Source of the DNA: Apoderus coryli
Taxonomy: Eukaryota; Arthropoda; Insecta; Coleoptera; Attelabidae
DNA length: 64,000 nucleotides
Direction of reading: 5' to 3'
NCBI GenBank assembly: GCA_911728435.2
Contig: OU452201.1
Coordinates: 13,020,001 to 13,084,000, forward strand
In this document: positions 1 to 11,590 of the stretch, in pieces
Layout: each line of letters begins with the position of its first letter
How positions within the stretch are numbered: position 1 is the stretch's first letter
Notes under the pieces: generated by a model
Told to the model about the DNA's origin: nothing
Database searches by the model: none
What the model saw: only the letters and a program-made list of their open reading frames with translations
Program-made: the position numbers and the translations under genes

Positions 1-1440
1 TAAGGATTACGTATAGGTATATCTGTTTCACTACAAATCAAAATTATAGAATAACATATTTTTCGAAAAGTAACATGATTTCTGAAATTTCACTAAATCT
101 TTTTTTTTTTTATTTTTTGAGTCTGATTACTGGATTGAATTTTTCGTTTCTTTTTTTTTTTTAATATCATAAAATCAAAATGGAACGTAGTGCTCCAAAT
201 TAGAGCCTTTAACTTTGACCAAAGACACTTTCCGATTGATTAACAAACATCAACTCGAAAACATCGTGTAAATATTACATTTTTATTTTCGAAATATTTT
301 GATTTGAGATAAAACGGCAAATTTAGTGTGATATATTAATGTGTATCTGCACTTTTTTAAGACAATACTGTGATTAAATGGAAAAAAATAAGCAATAGAT
401 AAAATTGTGACATGATATAATCAACCTTGTTTTAATTATAAACAAATCGTTTTATATTTTTGCTTCTACTTAAAAAGAAAAATTCCACATAGAAACAATA
501 TTTTCAATCATGATAAGGTCATCGGATTTATATCAGGACTGTGTTAGGGCTCGCATAAAATTCGACAAGGCAGGTGACGGACTTCAATAGTGTCAGTTAC
601 CAATTTTTACTTTCGATACCAAAATATTTTAGTTTAGCTACAAGAGTTTATGGTTAACTTAGTCCTTAGACATATCTATCAGTGTTAGAACAACATCTTT
701 CTTTTGATCCAATTGTCTCAAAATATTATCAGATACATTTAAAAGTGCTGATGTTGTGCTGTATCCACTTCGAAAGTCAGATTGATTTTCTGGAAATAAT
801 TTATTATTTGAAAACTATTGAATTTTTTTTTTATTTCAAATTTTTTAAGAAAGTAGTTAGTTTGTTAGGTTAGTTTATTGGAACTAATAAAATTATAATA
901 ATAATTATTATTAAAATTCTGTTTCGTTACGCAGGACATATATTTTAGATCATATTTTATCTTCCCGGGAAAGTTTTTTATATATTAGTTTATCATTTTA
1001 CTGCAAAATCCAAAAAAAAAAATCTAGCGCTTTAAAATAATTGAAGAACATCAGCTCACAAACATGTTTAATAAACAGGAACAGATAATAAGGAATAACC
1101 TAATTATGTAGATATACCTAGTCTTGACAGAACCAATTGTTCTATTTCATATTATCTACGACTAATTTCAGTCCATGACAATCAGCCAAGAATCACTTCC
1201 TTTCTAAATGTTCACATAATAAAACTTTGAAGTTTCCAAAACAAAATTAACCAAAATTGAGCCCCAGAAACTTTTACTTTTAAAAGTTACTGTTGTTATT
1301 GGACCGCAAGTTCACAGTTATTGAATTTGATAACCAATCTAGGTACATTTTTTAATGTTTGTTGTTTTTTTTTCTTTTAATTTAATTATTGATACATTAA
1401 TAAAGTTGTTTTTGGCATTTCGAAGAATATTTTTTATGCG
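1..1440. other. AT-rich intergenic stretch
   Basis: I see no supportable gene here. It is AT-rich with poly-A/T runs, and the short open frames show no recognisable motif. It lies upstream of the ciliary gene at 2085. Confidence 0.5.
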
Positions 1441-1460
1441 AACCTTTGAGGAAGTGACTG

Positions 1461-1570
1461 TTGGCTGATGATTGATGATGGTCATAGACCGAAACTATTA
1501 TCAGTTTGTAAGTAATAGAAAAAAAAAAGTAGTGTAAAGACGTGGAGTTTCATTGAATTCTCCTTGATTT
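1461..1570 (+). repeat. Dispersed repeat with CTGATGA...GAAAC signature
   Basis: CTGATGA occurs at 1465-1471, followed by a short GGTC/GACC stem and GAAAC at 1491-1495. About 40 bases later comes GTGGAG followed by a TTTCATTGAATT-like tail. The same order recurs near 8628 and, more loosely, near 42303. The layout resembles decayed hammerhead motifs carried by Penelope-like retroelements, but this copy has extra bases in the core and is unlikely to be active. Confidence 0.35.
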
Positions 1571-1722
1571 ATCATTTTGCACCGATTATAATTTTGTAAA
1601 GTATTTTTTACGGCTATACTTTAATTGACTTATTAGATATTCACTACTGGTACTTTAATGAGAGTCACTATGATTTAGATTTTCATTATGTTACCGATTC
1701 ATCCAATACACATACAAGGTTT

Positions 1723-1750
1723 AGGGTGGGTTCATTGATGAACCCACCCT
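1723..1750. repeat. Perfect 13-bp-arm hairpin
   Basis: The arms 1723-1735 and 1738-1750 are exact reverse complements (AGGGTGGGTTCAT) with a two-base centre. The GGGTGGG-rich arms stand out in AT-rich surroundings. It may be the joined ends of a transposable element, since such elements in this window often begin with CAGGGTG-like termini. No function is assigned. Confidence 0.6.
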
Positions 1751-2084
1751 TAGACTAATTTGTATCATGTATACTTGACGTGTTTCTCAAAATGATAAAA
1801 ATATTTATCTAATTTGATATTTGGTTATTTCTATAATAGTCAATATATTCATAAATATATTTTTTCAACCCTTTCGAACTCAAATATGATTAATTCCCTC
1901 ACAAAGTCTGAAACGAGAATTTTGAATTGAGTTTTAATAAAAGTTCTCGCATTATTTTAACCTGTACTACTTAATATAACATTATTTAATTTTTCAAAAT
2001 ACTTTTCGAGTCGCTTTGTATAAAATAAGTTGTCAGTTTGAAACTTCATCAGCAAATTGAAATATCGTAATTTTAATACACAAA

Positions 2085-2709
2085 ATGGCCTTTACAAAAG
2101 CTGAAAAAAAGAAGTTTGTTGATCAGGTTAAAGAAGATGGCATGTGGAAAAGTTTAGTAAAAACTGAGGATGAATCCGATGCCATTTGGAAGCAAAATTG
2201 GGGGTGGATAATGAAACAATATAAGTAAGTATCCATAAATAATATAAAATCACAACATTCCAGTTTCCGTATCTTGAAACGATAATGTTTCATTGTGACG
2301 AAGGTAAAACACACTGAATAAACAAAAGTGTTTTTTTTTTCAATAAAGATACCTACGCATCTATTTTTTTTTTGTGAGGAAAATAAACGATCACCACATT
2401 ACCTAAAACTCGGGATATAATTTATTTCAAAATAGATGGTATTGTATATTTAATTTATTACCTATCCATTTAATTATTTTAAGGTGTTTGCAAGATAAAC
2501 TGAAAAAGAAAAGTGAAGAATCCGAGTTTCTATCGGCAATAGCGCAAGAAGAATTGAAGGATGAACGAAAAATTCGATACTTCCCTGACACAACCAATCA
2601 CGAATATGGGTGGTTGGCTAGTCAAAATGATTTTCGCATAGATACATTTGGTTCAGACATTTTTGCACCATTACCGTTGCCAGATATTTATCAAATACCA
2701 AAACATTAA
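2085..2709 (+). CDS. CIMIP1: Ciliary microtubule inner protein 1-like (C20orf85/LLC1 family)
   Basis: Two exons, 2085-2224 and 2484-2709, joined across a 259 bp GT-AG intron (donor GTAAGT). They encode 121 residues. Exon 1 contains GMWKSLVK followed by a W-x-QNWGW block, and exon 2 carries FPDTTNHEYGWLAS. Both match the conserved blocks of the vertebrate C20orf85 family (EIWK...QNWGF and FPxTTxxxxGWRS). Family members are small proteins of the lumen of axonemal doublet microtubules in motile cilia and flagella, so expression in testis or in ciliated sensory neurons is expected (inference). The start is the first ATG of an open exon and precedes a lysine-rich N-terminus (MAFTKAEKKK). The exon junction makes a Lys codon (AA|G). 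Polyadenylation may use an AT-rich signal after 2709. The family call rests on motif recognition only. Confidence 0.75.
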
Positions 2710-3760
2710 ATTAGAAATTACATTTTCATTTTATAACCTGAATTAGGTATTATTAAATTCGATATAAAATTATTTTAAGTTTTTCGTTTGGTTTCCGAAC
2801 TTTACTGCGATGTTACTTCTCCCTTTGTACTCCCCAGCAACCCTAGATCCATTCCATAGCTGCCCTATATACACTACAAATAATATTTGTGTAAAATTAC
2901 TTTAAAAATCATAAGTAATATTATTCCCTGGTTTAACATGTAAAAATTACATTCTTATATATATATATATTATAAATAAAAGAATTTATTGATAGTTAAA
3001 TTTACACATTCAGTGGTGTAATAATTAGTACAAGGTTTATGTAGTTTTAATTATTATTTGTGAATGAAATTTAATGTAAGATTCCCATTATGGACAAGTT
3101 TTACATACAAATAAAGGCATATCATGATAGGTAAATTTACATGTTCAGTTTTTGATGTAATAATACATCTAAGTATTATAATCGATATTGATTTGTTATG
3201 TAAAATCACCAGGATCTGCAGCAATTTTTTGTAGTGTGCCTAATCTCTAAATAATTTAATGAAAATCTTAAACTGAATAGGACCCATGTTCATAGGAAAT
3301 TTTGCGTTTATTTTTGAGACCCTGAATGCGTACTTAAAATATTGAAATTTCCTACAGAATCACCCAGTAGAAATCCATCGCTACAATTCTTTGTTGAATC
3401 CAGGAACATTTTTATATAAAGAATAAGTTTACGGATTCTAGTGAAACTCAAAATAAAATCGAAACATTAGCTAGCCACCACTATAAGTTAGGATTATTGG
3501 TGAAAAAAATGTAAAAAAGTCTAATAATTTATCAATAATTGTACTGTAATAAACTACTTACAAGATGATTTTTTCTAAACATGGGTATTTAAACAATTTT
3601 TCCGATTGTTCCAATTAACAGCACAAACCGATATTTTGATGGACGTGTGATGTATTCTTTATTCTCAACGCTATAATAACGTATTAGAAAGAAATCTATA
3701 TATACAAGGATAATCTAAACAGATCCTGTATAGTGAGACAAATTGCCTTATTCTATGTAC
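2710..3760. other. Intergenic, no gene seen
   Basis: AT-rich sequence with a short TA run near 2958-2971. No coding motif or recognisable repeat was identified. Confidence 0.4.
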
Positions 3761-4125
3761 CTAAATGCCTTTTTTCGCTTTGACACCTTCCCCTGTGTAA
3801 ATCTTATCCGCGTTTAGACTGTGAATAAACCGTCCGTTGATACAGTGAACGCCTTGACCAACTTAGGCTTTGTCCAGGTGTTTGAACACTATAATGTGAA
3901 TATACTTTAATGTGCTTGTCAGTACAGTCACATTCATATTGCTAGATGTATCAGGTATAAAGTTTCCTTCTGTAGCAACGGGAGGGCCTTTCAAAGCCAA
4001 TTGAGCGTGAACTAAGTAACGCCCTGCGTATTTCACGCGGATTTGTACACAGAAAATATATTTTGGGGCCACCGGAAATAGTAAATAGCATTGAAATAAT
4101 CTTTTTGCATCAACTTGTAGCTATT
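3761..4125 (-). pseudogene. Degraded coding relic, family uncertain (TNF-domain-like pattern)
   Basis: Reading the minus strand, one frame runs from about 4080 through IRVKYAGRYLVHAQLAL and on to KYIHIIVFKHLDKA. It meets a TAA at 3863-3865, then continues in the same frame as VGQGVHCINGRFIHSLNADK to a stop at 3761. Just upstream another frame reads YYFRWPQNIFSVY and would need a frameshift to join. Codon choice and hydrophobic patterning look like a former globular domain. The G-x-Y-x-V-x-A-Q strand followed by a late G-x-x-x-x-L-x-x-D-K strand is reminiscent of TNF-homology folds, but I cannot prove this. The in-frame stop and the frame change indicate a pseudogene unless an unrecognised intron is present. 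Confidence 0.4.
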
Positions 4126-5030
4126 CAATAATAATAACTGTCGGAACTATGTTGTATTGTATATAATAAACTTCCCGTTAATTCTTAGGTTATGTTTAGG
4201 TACTTTAGTTAGTTGTTTGAGAGTTTTGTTATTAAAAATTGAAACATGAATGAAGTACTTTGATTTTCATATAAGAATTATTTGACTCGATGCGGTGAGA
4301 AATTATTTTGATGATTCAATACTCAACAAACAACAGAAAAGTGCAACACCCTATACATTTGACGTAAATCATTTCCTTGAAGGAATTATAATTTATTATA
4401 ACAGATTATTAAAGATGACTTCTAAAACTTTAGAGATATGTGGTTCCATTCGTCACAACTTTCTTCAGTTATTTAGCGGCAGAAATGGAATGGAATGAAT
4501 GTATTTTACCTCACATTCCTACACCCACTATATGTATTTTTATAACCATAAGATTTCTAAGGCATAACCCAAATTGATGGTGAAATAATACTGAAAAAAT
4601 CAATCTTATGCTTGTGTAAACGTGGCCATACAGCACGGTCATTAAGCCATTAACCAACGAGGGCAAACCCAGGCACGAAGCCTCTTTTCATATTAGGTAT
4701 ATATACCTAATATAAAAGTCAGTTGCCTCGTTTATTTTCATTAAAGTTGTCGGGGCCTGAATCCCTTTTTTGCTTCCCTACAACCCTCTGTTCTTATTTG
4801 TATGTGTGAGTACAGAATTTTGTATCAAATTAAGACGAACTAAACAATTTTGCCGCCAAATTTATATTGCTTCATAAAGATTTTAAACAAAACTCTTTTT
4901 TTTGCTAATTTGATAGTTAAATAATTTTTTGTCACTTTTCTTACACAATAGGTTACTTGAAATCACACGAAATTCCTTTGGTCCATTTAAATAGTGGTGG
5001 TGCGACCTTTTTTGAGGAACATTTTGGAAA
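4126..5030. other. Intergenic with a 24-bp perfect palindrome
   Basis: Positions 4690-4713 form an exact 24 bp palindrome with half-site ATATTAGGTATA. No gene was recognised. The open frame at 4295-4498 has no coding signature. Confidence 0.45.
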
Positions 5031-5036
5031 CCGTTT

Positions 5037-5290
5037 GATCACACCAAATGGTCTGTAAGATGGTACCCAAGATCACCTGACTTATCGGTACTCGACTTCT
5101 TCTTGTGGGGCTACTTAGAAAATAAAATATACAAAGTCCCATATGAGACAATAGAAGATTTACATGCTCTCATAGTAAGAGAATTAGGGTTTTACAAGCC
5201 CTCAAAATTGTGAATGTCTTACGTAGGATTAGAAAAATGTGCGATACATAACCGAAATCAGTTTGAACAATTTTTCAGAAATATATTTAA
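5037..5290 (+). pseudogene. Tc1/mariner-superfamily transposase relic (C-terminal part)
   Basis: The frame 5061-5188 reads W-Y-P-RSPDLSVLDFFLWGYL then ENKIYKVPYETIEDL. This is the usual third-catalytic-acid region of a Tc1/mariner-superfamily DDE transposase (SPDL followed by DFFLWG). Downstream, VLRRIRKMC matches the conserved C-terminal helix but is followed by a stop. The N-terminal half and the first two catalytic acids are absent, so this is a dead fragment. Confidence 0.8.
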
Positions 5291-5420
5291 CTTTTTTAAA
5301 ATAATGTGTTTGGCGACATCTAGTTTCTGTTGGTAATATGTCAAGTGAACAACACTATACAATTCACTCTATAGACTGCGCGAGAAGGCACTTCACACAT
5401 CATGCACAATTACCAACGGG

Positions 5421-5695
5421 ATTTAAAATTATTCAAAAAAATCGCCATAGTTTGACACTTAACTTGACTGAATGCAGAGTAGTAGATTTTGCAAAAACAT
5501 TCTTTCGTCGTTGCTCACAATTATTTATTATTATCTGCCAATTCATTTCTGTCTCAGTACAACATTTTATTCAGTACACGGTTTTTTTAATTTAGTTGAA
5601 ATTTTTGAAGTTATTAAAAAAACGCCTTTCTCAGATTAATGTTTTACACAAAATAAGTGCCAAACTATGGCGATTTTCCTTGAATAATTTTAAAT
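5421..5695. repeat. Foldback MITE-like element, about 275 bp
   Basis: The left arm (5421-5461) and right arm (5656-5695) are near-perfect reverse complements of about 40 bp, sharing ATTTAAAATTATTCAA and TCGCCATAGTTTG. No coding capacity belongs to the element. The 85-codon frame 5338-5595 spans its left arm and is not a gene. No clear target-site duplication was found. Confidence 0.65.
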
Positions 5696-5697
5696 AA

Positions 5698-7185
5698 CAG
5701 CTAAAACACTGAAAACTTTTTTAAACCATTACATGTGATATACCACCTATTTTTGAATTGAAAATGGCTTTAAATTTAACAATAAAAAAAACGAAGTTGA
5801 TCATGGTTTTTTGAAAACGAAACTTGGTAGTGAAAATTTGTAACAATGAGAAAGTGCTTTTCATTTTTTATATCTGTAAAAAAATGTCAGAAATAAATAA
5901 AAACTAAAATCCCAAAATATTGTTTTTCCAAAAGCTCTCGGAAAACACCATTTAAAAAGTGTTTAAATTGTACAACTGTTCTCTATTCTAATCGACATTG
6001 TAACTCTTACCGGTTGCAAGATTCCAATGCTATCCAGTTCTACACACAGTGTATATTTAAAATATAACTTATCATAATATAATACTAACTATATTTCGCA
6101 TTATTATATTATTGATATCTAATGTTCACGAAAGAAAATAATTCAATGCAGTTTCTGTTATGGCAAAATATTTTCCGACAATATTGTGTATCAAAGATTG
6201 TTTATTTGTATTTACTTTTGCTCCATTTATCGTATATGTTTCTGTGTTTTTAGAATTAGGTCATAATGAACCTAATTTTTTTAAAGATGTATAAAGTGAG
6301 TTAACGCGCCTATTAATTATACGAGAAATGCATTTAGACTAGGTCCAACGGCCGGCCGGCCGTGCGTCGGCGTCATATATATTCTCTAATATTACAATAT
6401 TTATACGAGATAGCCTGGACGAAATATGGTGTTTGACAGACAACCTCACGGATCTAAAGTCTCAATATTCTCGAAACTTGTTAGCTCTATATGTTTGTAG
6501 GTTACTTTCATCTGTACATAATTGAAATTCCTAATCTTATCTTAGTTTCACCAAAGCAAATCCAATGACTTTTAGAAATCCTATTGAAATCTCTGCTATA
6601 ATCAATAATAAAAACCTCTCGCATTAGTAAGTCTTCTTCGCAATTTGAGTGAAACATTTGAGTAAGAAGAACTGCATCATTGAGCAATAAATAAAAATAG
6701 TAAAATTTTGCTAAACATAACCTATTTAATGTTACGTCACTGGTTTTTTTGTAGTAAGCGACCAGATCACCACAAAAACGGGAACAATACGCCATCCGTT
6801 CTGGTTAGCGAACGTAAATAATGGTGAAATATTCAGAAAGTTTCTTGCGTCCGGACGTGAAACATATTTCCGGAACGGAATCGAGAACTGAAACTCCAAA
6901 ATAGATGTTATTTGACTGCATTCACTTTTTTATATTATGGAATCTCGTTTATTCACTAATATAAATATCTCTGGTTTGAGATAATGGCTTTGCAAAATGT
7001 AGTCTTCTGAATTTTAATTTTTAACGATTGATGCACATATAGTCAATTTAAAAATTATAATACTCGTATAATAATCACACCCCGCTATTGAGTAACAGCA
7101 GTTTTTTGGGCTACTATACTGAGACAACGCGACGCCTTGATAAACGACTTTTCAACTTTCTTCAAATATAAATAAAAAATTGCAA
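5698..7185. other. Intergenic with an isolated GC palindrome
   Basis: Positions 6348-6363 form an exact 16 bp palindrome, ACGGCCGG repeated in inverse, inside AT-rich DNA. The 95-codon minus frame at 6508-6795 has no recognisable motif. Nothing else was supportable. Confidence 0.4.
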
Positions 7186-7189
7186 GATC

Positions 7190-7250
7190 AGTGATCGAAC
7201 CCACAACCTTCCGATTACAAAGCCCGCACGGTGCACGCTGGGCTACACTC
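7190..7250 (-). repeat. tRNA-derived SINE head
   Basis: On the minus strand a box-A-like TAGCCCAGCGTG (7234-7245) is followed by an anticodon-loop-like CTTTGTAAT and a box-B-like GGGTTCGATC (7193-7202). This is the internal polymerase III promoter arrangement of a tRNA. The acceptor stem does not pair, so it is a SINE head rather than a tRNA gene. The TGT-like loop suggests a tRNA-Thr ancestor (inference). A LINE fragment lies 160 bp away. Confidence 0.6.
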
Positions 7251-7409
7251 GGTAAACACCAGCTATGAAAATTACCACGAGCACATACATTTAAAATTAA
7301 TAATTATAACCTCCTAAACTATTAACTCTTTCAAGGGCAAGATATTCATGGAAAAAAAAAGTCCTAGAGCGGCAAAAACAAAAAAAATCATTTATTCTTA
7401 TTTTTTTAA

Positions 7410-7484
7410 CTACAAATACACAACCTCACGGTTAACAGAGTCGAACGCCTTGACAAGGTCCATAAAACCCCTGTTGCGGTTCTA
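7410..7484 (-). pseudogene. Non-LTR reverse transcriptase fragment
   Basis: The minus strand reads NRNRGFMDLVKAFDSVNREV then a stop at 7410. F-x-DL-x-KAFDSVNR is the hallmark of the first catalytic-aspartate motif of LINE reverse transcriptases. Only about 25 codons survive, so the clade cannot be assigned. Confidence 0.75.
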
Positions 7485-7989
7485 AAACCACATTGTGTTT
7501 CTGGCAAGCACCCTTCCGAATATATTATCATATGAAGACAGCGACATCTAGGGTATGAACAGGCAACATGTTTGTGAAACAAAGTTCAGAATCATGGCTG
7601 GATGAGATGTGGACACTCTATTTCATGATATTGCCAATTATAGATCGGCCAGAATTCCTTAGCTAGAGGCTCTATTTACGACTTACTTGTTACATTATGC
7701 GAATTCGGCCATATTATCTAGTTTGGCAACAGGAATAAATCGAGTAGTCAATTTTTGTTTAGATATTAGGAATATATGTATTTTTATTTAATAATTTTGT
7801 GACACTATTTTATGAGAAAGCTACGCTTGCTAATGTGAATCTCGTATACCTATTAAATAAATCTGATAATATACAAATTTCACTGCATTAAAAAAATAAG
7901 TTAGCAACACCCAAATTTAATGTAGTATTGAACAAACAGTATCATCTAATATAATATCATTGCTATAAGTTTCTATTACCACGCGATAT

Positions 7990-8457
7990 TGTTATACGCA
8001 GTTATATTATTAAAAGTAATTGTGAGAATGAGGCTGGTTGAAAACACCTGGGGTACTTACAAACTTAAACAAAAGTAAAACATAATATTATATAAAAAAT
8101 AGTAACAATCGTTAATAGGAATCGAAATAGGATGTGCCTCGCTTACCGTATTAACCTGGAATGGATATACGCGCGCCAGAATGTTGTAGAACAAACGACT
8201 AGTTACTGGAAGCGTTCGAGAAAGGAGAAAAACCATATAAATAGCCAACGTATAAGACGGACAGACAATCAGTAATGAAGTGAATAGTCCATAGTTGAGA
8301 ACAGTGTTGTGACATATAAATTATAGTGAAAATAAATATAATCATATTAGTTCGATTATGTTATTAGTTTGTTAAGTGTTTAGTTATTAAGTGTAAATAA
8401 ATTAGTTTAAATTAAAGAGCGGTATTATCTCACACATCGAACTCAGAAAAACGTTAC
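7990..8457 (+). mobile_element. Possible solo LTR
   Basis: The segment begins TGTTATAC and ends CGTTACA. Internally it has a TATAAATAG box at 8236-8244 with CAGTAATG-type initiator sequence about 30 bp later and an A-rich AATAAATTAG region near the end. This order (TATA, initiator, polyadenylation-like signal, CA end) suits an LTR promoter. The flanking five bases do not match as a target duplication and no internal retrotransposon genes adjoin it, so the call is tentative. Confidence 0.35.
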
Positions 8458-8627
8458 ACTATTATAATACCCTGATGTATTTAATTTGACAAAATTTTAA
8501 TTTAATTAATTTTACATAGTTGTCACGAAGTGAGCTGAATAAATTCCTCTATTAATTACAAACCTTAAAAAAAATTGCTGCACATTGCAATGTAGCTTTT
8601 TGTAAACATAATATAGTTACGTAACCA

Positions 8628-8710
8628 CTGATGATGGAGCTTGAAGCCCGTAACATGGTTAGTAGATAGAGTATTATATTGATTTTATTTCGTGGAGGAG
8701 CGACTTTTAT
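8628..8710 (+). repeat. Dispersed repeat with CTGATGA...GTAAC signature
   Basis: CTGATGA at 8628-8634 is followed by GGAGCTT, a short loop and CCCGTAACATGGTTAG, then a TCGTGGAGG segment at about 8690. The order matches the copy at 1465. The GAAAC core has mutated to GTAAC. Confidence 0.35.
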
Positions 8711-10200
8711 TCCTATTACATATACATAATATTATGTTATGTATATGTAATAAATTGGTGAAATTTTTGAAACCTTTGTTTTTCTACATTAAAAAGTTTA
8801 ATATGAATTTTTATCAAGCACAAGTCCATATCAACGAAAACCTTCGTGTTAACTGTTTATGGTATAGCCAATTAGGTATAGTAATTATATATATACAAAA
8901 TTTTTGTATGGCTCAATGTAACATATTTCCCCCCAATTTGTGCCAATTTAATAGCCAATAAAATATCTTAAAAATGAGCATCCAACAAGAATGAGAATCC
9001 ACAATGGCATCGATATGTCATAGTGTCGTAATATAACAAAAAATGTAACCTTTAAAGGATGTTTAAATAAAATATTTGCAACAAAAGAAACACATGTATT
9101 CTATTATTTGATTCCTAACTACATAATATTACAGCAAACTTCCGCTTTTTATTGTATTTGAAAATAAGAAAATTTTCTCCGCATTGAAATATGAAAAGAC
9201 GAAATGAGAGAATTGTGAACAGAATTGAAAATTTTTGATTTGTTCATGGGCGTAGCAAATACAAGGAAAGAAACCATCAATTATGAAATTTTGTATGTAG
9301 ACTTTTTGTTATAATGTTTATTCGTCTAATTTTAGATTGATTATTTAGAATGTGTTATTTGTCAGGTAATGTAGCTACATTTTTAAGCTATTAAATTTGC
9401 AGCAGGCAGTATGTGATCTATGAAAATGCGGCAGGATAGACCACGAAATTGTACGTCAAGTTAAAAAGTCTACAGTTGTTAAAGAGAGGTCTAAAAAAAT
9501 TAGACCGATTTATTAGATTTTATGTTAGAGGTATATCAGGGAAATATTTAACTCTATCACAACAAATTGAGCATTTAATAGTATATTGTGCAACGAACAT
9601 GAAATGACATACATTTCCTACGAGTATGATCGTTTGCATTGACTAGGTGGTGTTAAACTATATTCACTATCACTGTTTATATGTTTTGAAATTAGCGAAA
9701 TACTTAATTATAATTATTATTAATTATAAATAACAAAACTGTCAATTTGGTGTTTGTATTTTCGGCGTTGCTATGGTGATTTTTCATGCCCGCCGCTACT
9801 TTTGTTATTACCAGGAAATTTTATCCGTTGCTAGGCAACTAGTGGGAAATATTATTACGCACGGGTAAATGAAAAACAACATTACAATGTACTACATTTT
9901 CAAATCATGATTGAACATATAATAAAGGCATTTAAAGACAGTCGTAGAAAAAAATAATAACGTGGTTCTGCGAGTATATGAGAAATTATTTTCAAGCCAC
10001 TTTCGTGTGTAAACAACAAAAGTTATTATTATATTAATAGTTATGCATTAAATGTCAGTTATTATAATTTTATTGGTTCGTGACGTTATGTGACGTTTCA
10101 AGGACAACTAATTTAAATATCATGAAATACTTACCTAATCCAATTTTTCTAGAAAATTGCTTTTTTTTGATAACCTTACCATTGAAGAATTCAAAATATT
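8711..10200. other. Intergenic with RFX/X-box-like motifs
   Basis: GTTGCTAGGCAAC at about 9829-9841 fits the X-box consensus for RFX factors. GTTGCTATGG at about 9769 is a weaker neighbour. RFX sites normally lie near starts of ciliary genes, but no gene start is visible here, so the site is unassigned. The remainder is AT-rich. Confidence 0.35.
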
Positions 10201-10205
10201 AGAGA

Positions 10206-10400
10206 ATATACTGGGTGTTCCATTTCACAAAAATATACTTCGTCAATATAATTGATTTTGATAAGATATTCTTCAACTACCATCAACATTTCAAGGGTCT
10301 GTCTATGTACGTGACGAAATGGTGAATATTTTCGAGATACCTGTCTTGAATCACAAAAATTCAAAATAAATGTTTTTATATACCGGGTGTTCCATTTGAA
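10206..10400 (+). repeat. Two direct GGGTGTTCCATTT termini
   Basis: GGGTGTTCCATTT occurs at about 10211 and again at about 10385, both in the same orientation and about 175 bp apart. This string is typical of termini of arthropod non-autonomous DNA transposons. The pair may be two overlapping insertions or one internally duplicated copy. Confidence 0.45.
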
Positions 10401-11590
10401 ATTAGAAAGTTGGTATCAACACAAATATCACAATATTATAGAATTATAGATTAGTTTTCTTTCTCAAATCGTCGAAAGTACCATCAACCGTGAAACACCT
10501 TGTATATTAATTATAAAAGTATACACAATAAATAATGTATCTGTCTATACAGATGTATTACCAACTTTAATTGATAAATAATTTTAATAAAACATGGTCA
10601 ATCGTAATTTAAAAGATCCTGCGGCATCAATAGATTTATTCTAGAAAACTCTTTATTAATTTTATAGGACATTTTATACCAAACACAAGACTCTTATTTT
10701 AGAAGACGCCACTGTATGACAAAATAAAAAAGACTATTGTAACATTGCATAAAATACTAAAATACGTAAGAAATGCACCATTATACAAAAGAAACAAATA
10801 TTAAGGCAAAATTCCTTAGTTCCGTTTATACAAACGAACCGCAATTCATTGCCGCTCAAATCAATATTTACCAAACCCCTAGGCACCTGGGGTAGGAGGG
10901 GCGGTATAACACGAATTACACGTGTAAAATTAATTGTTATACACGCACACCCCGTATCTTAGGGTTATTTCTTCTCACTACTATAGAATGACTGCCAATA
11001 TTTGTTTAGGTCTATATGTCCGTAAACTGCAGTAAGCGCTCTGTGTAGAATAACAGCATATAAACTAATAGTTGACAAGGGAAGCAAGATCTTATTGGAT
11101 ATCTCGATATGAGAATGTAGGATCAACAAGATATTTGCACAATAAAAGTGATTTGATATACAGGATGGTCACGATGGCGATTTTTTGGAAATGTCGATAA
11201 AATAATGTGTGAGCATTTTTTGAAACGAGAATATTTAGTTGTCAACGAACATATCAATCACCAGTTCAGACCAACAGATTTGCCAAGAGTATCGGTGAAA
11301 TGTACGAATGAAACGCTCCAAGTATACAGTTAATCGATTTGAAAGAATTCCAAGATTTCATTCTTATCACTTCGCCAACAACGACATTATAATTTTGGAC
11401 GATAATTGATCAACCTTTGTGTGAGTTTTGTATAATATGACAAAATTGTGATTTCTAGAAAGCTCACAAAATGTATTTTACTCTTCGAATCGTTTACTAA
11501 TTGTTTAACCAACACCTCAAATGGGAAAATCAGGCTGAAATCCCTGTTCTTGTGTATAGCCTAGCGCGTTCAGTGCAGTTTCAATTTAAC
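10401..11590. other. Intergenic, no gene seen
   Basis: AT-rich sequence with a small CCCC/GGGG hairpin near 10870-10890 and a TTACACGTGTAA palindrome near 10918-10929. No coding evidence. Confidence 0.4.

Noticed and set aside
2041..2065. Minus-strand CTGATGA with an AGTTT/AACT stem as a second hammerhead
   Set aside because: The GAAA box is missing, and the site lies in the 5' region of the ciliary gene.
5338..5595. 85-codon open frame
   Set aside because: It runs through the left arm of a foldback element and has no coding signature.
6508..6795. 95-codon minus-strand frame
   Set aside because: No recognisable motif, no splice context. Length alone is not convincing in this composition.
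7190..7250. Intact tRNA gene
   Set aside because: Box A and box B are present but the acceptor stem does not pair. A SINE head is the better explanation.
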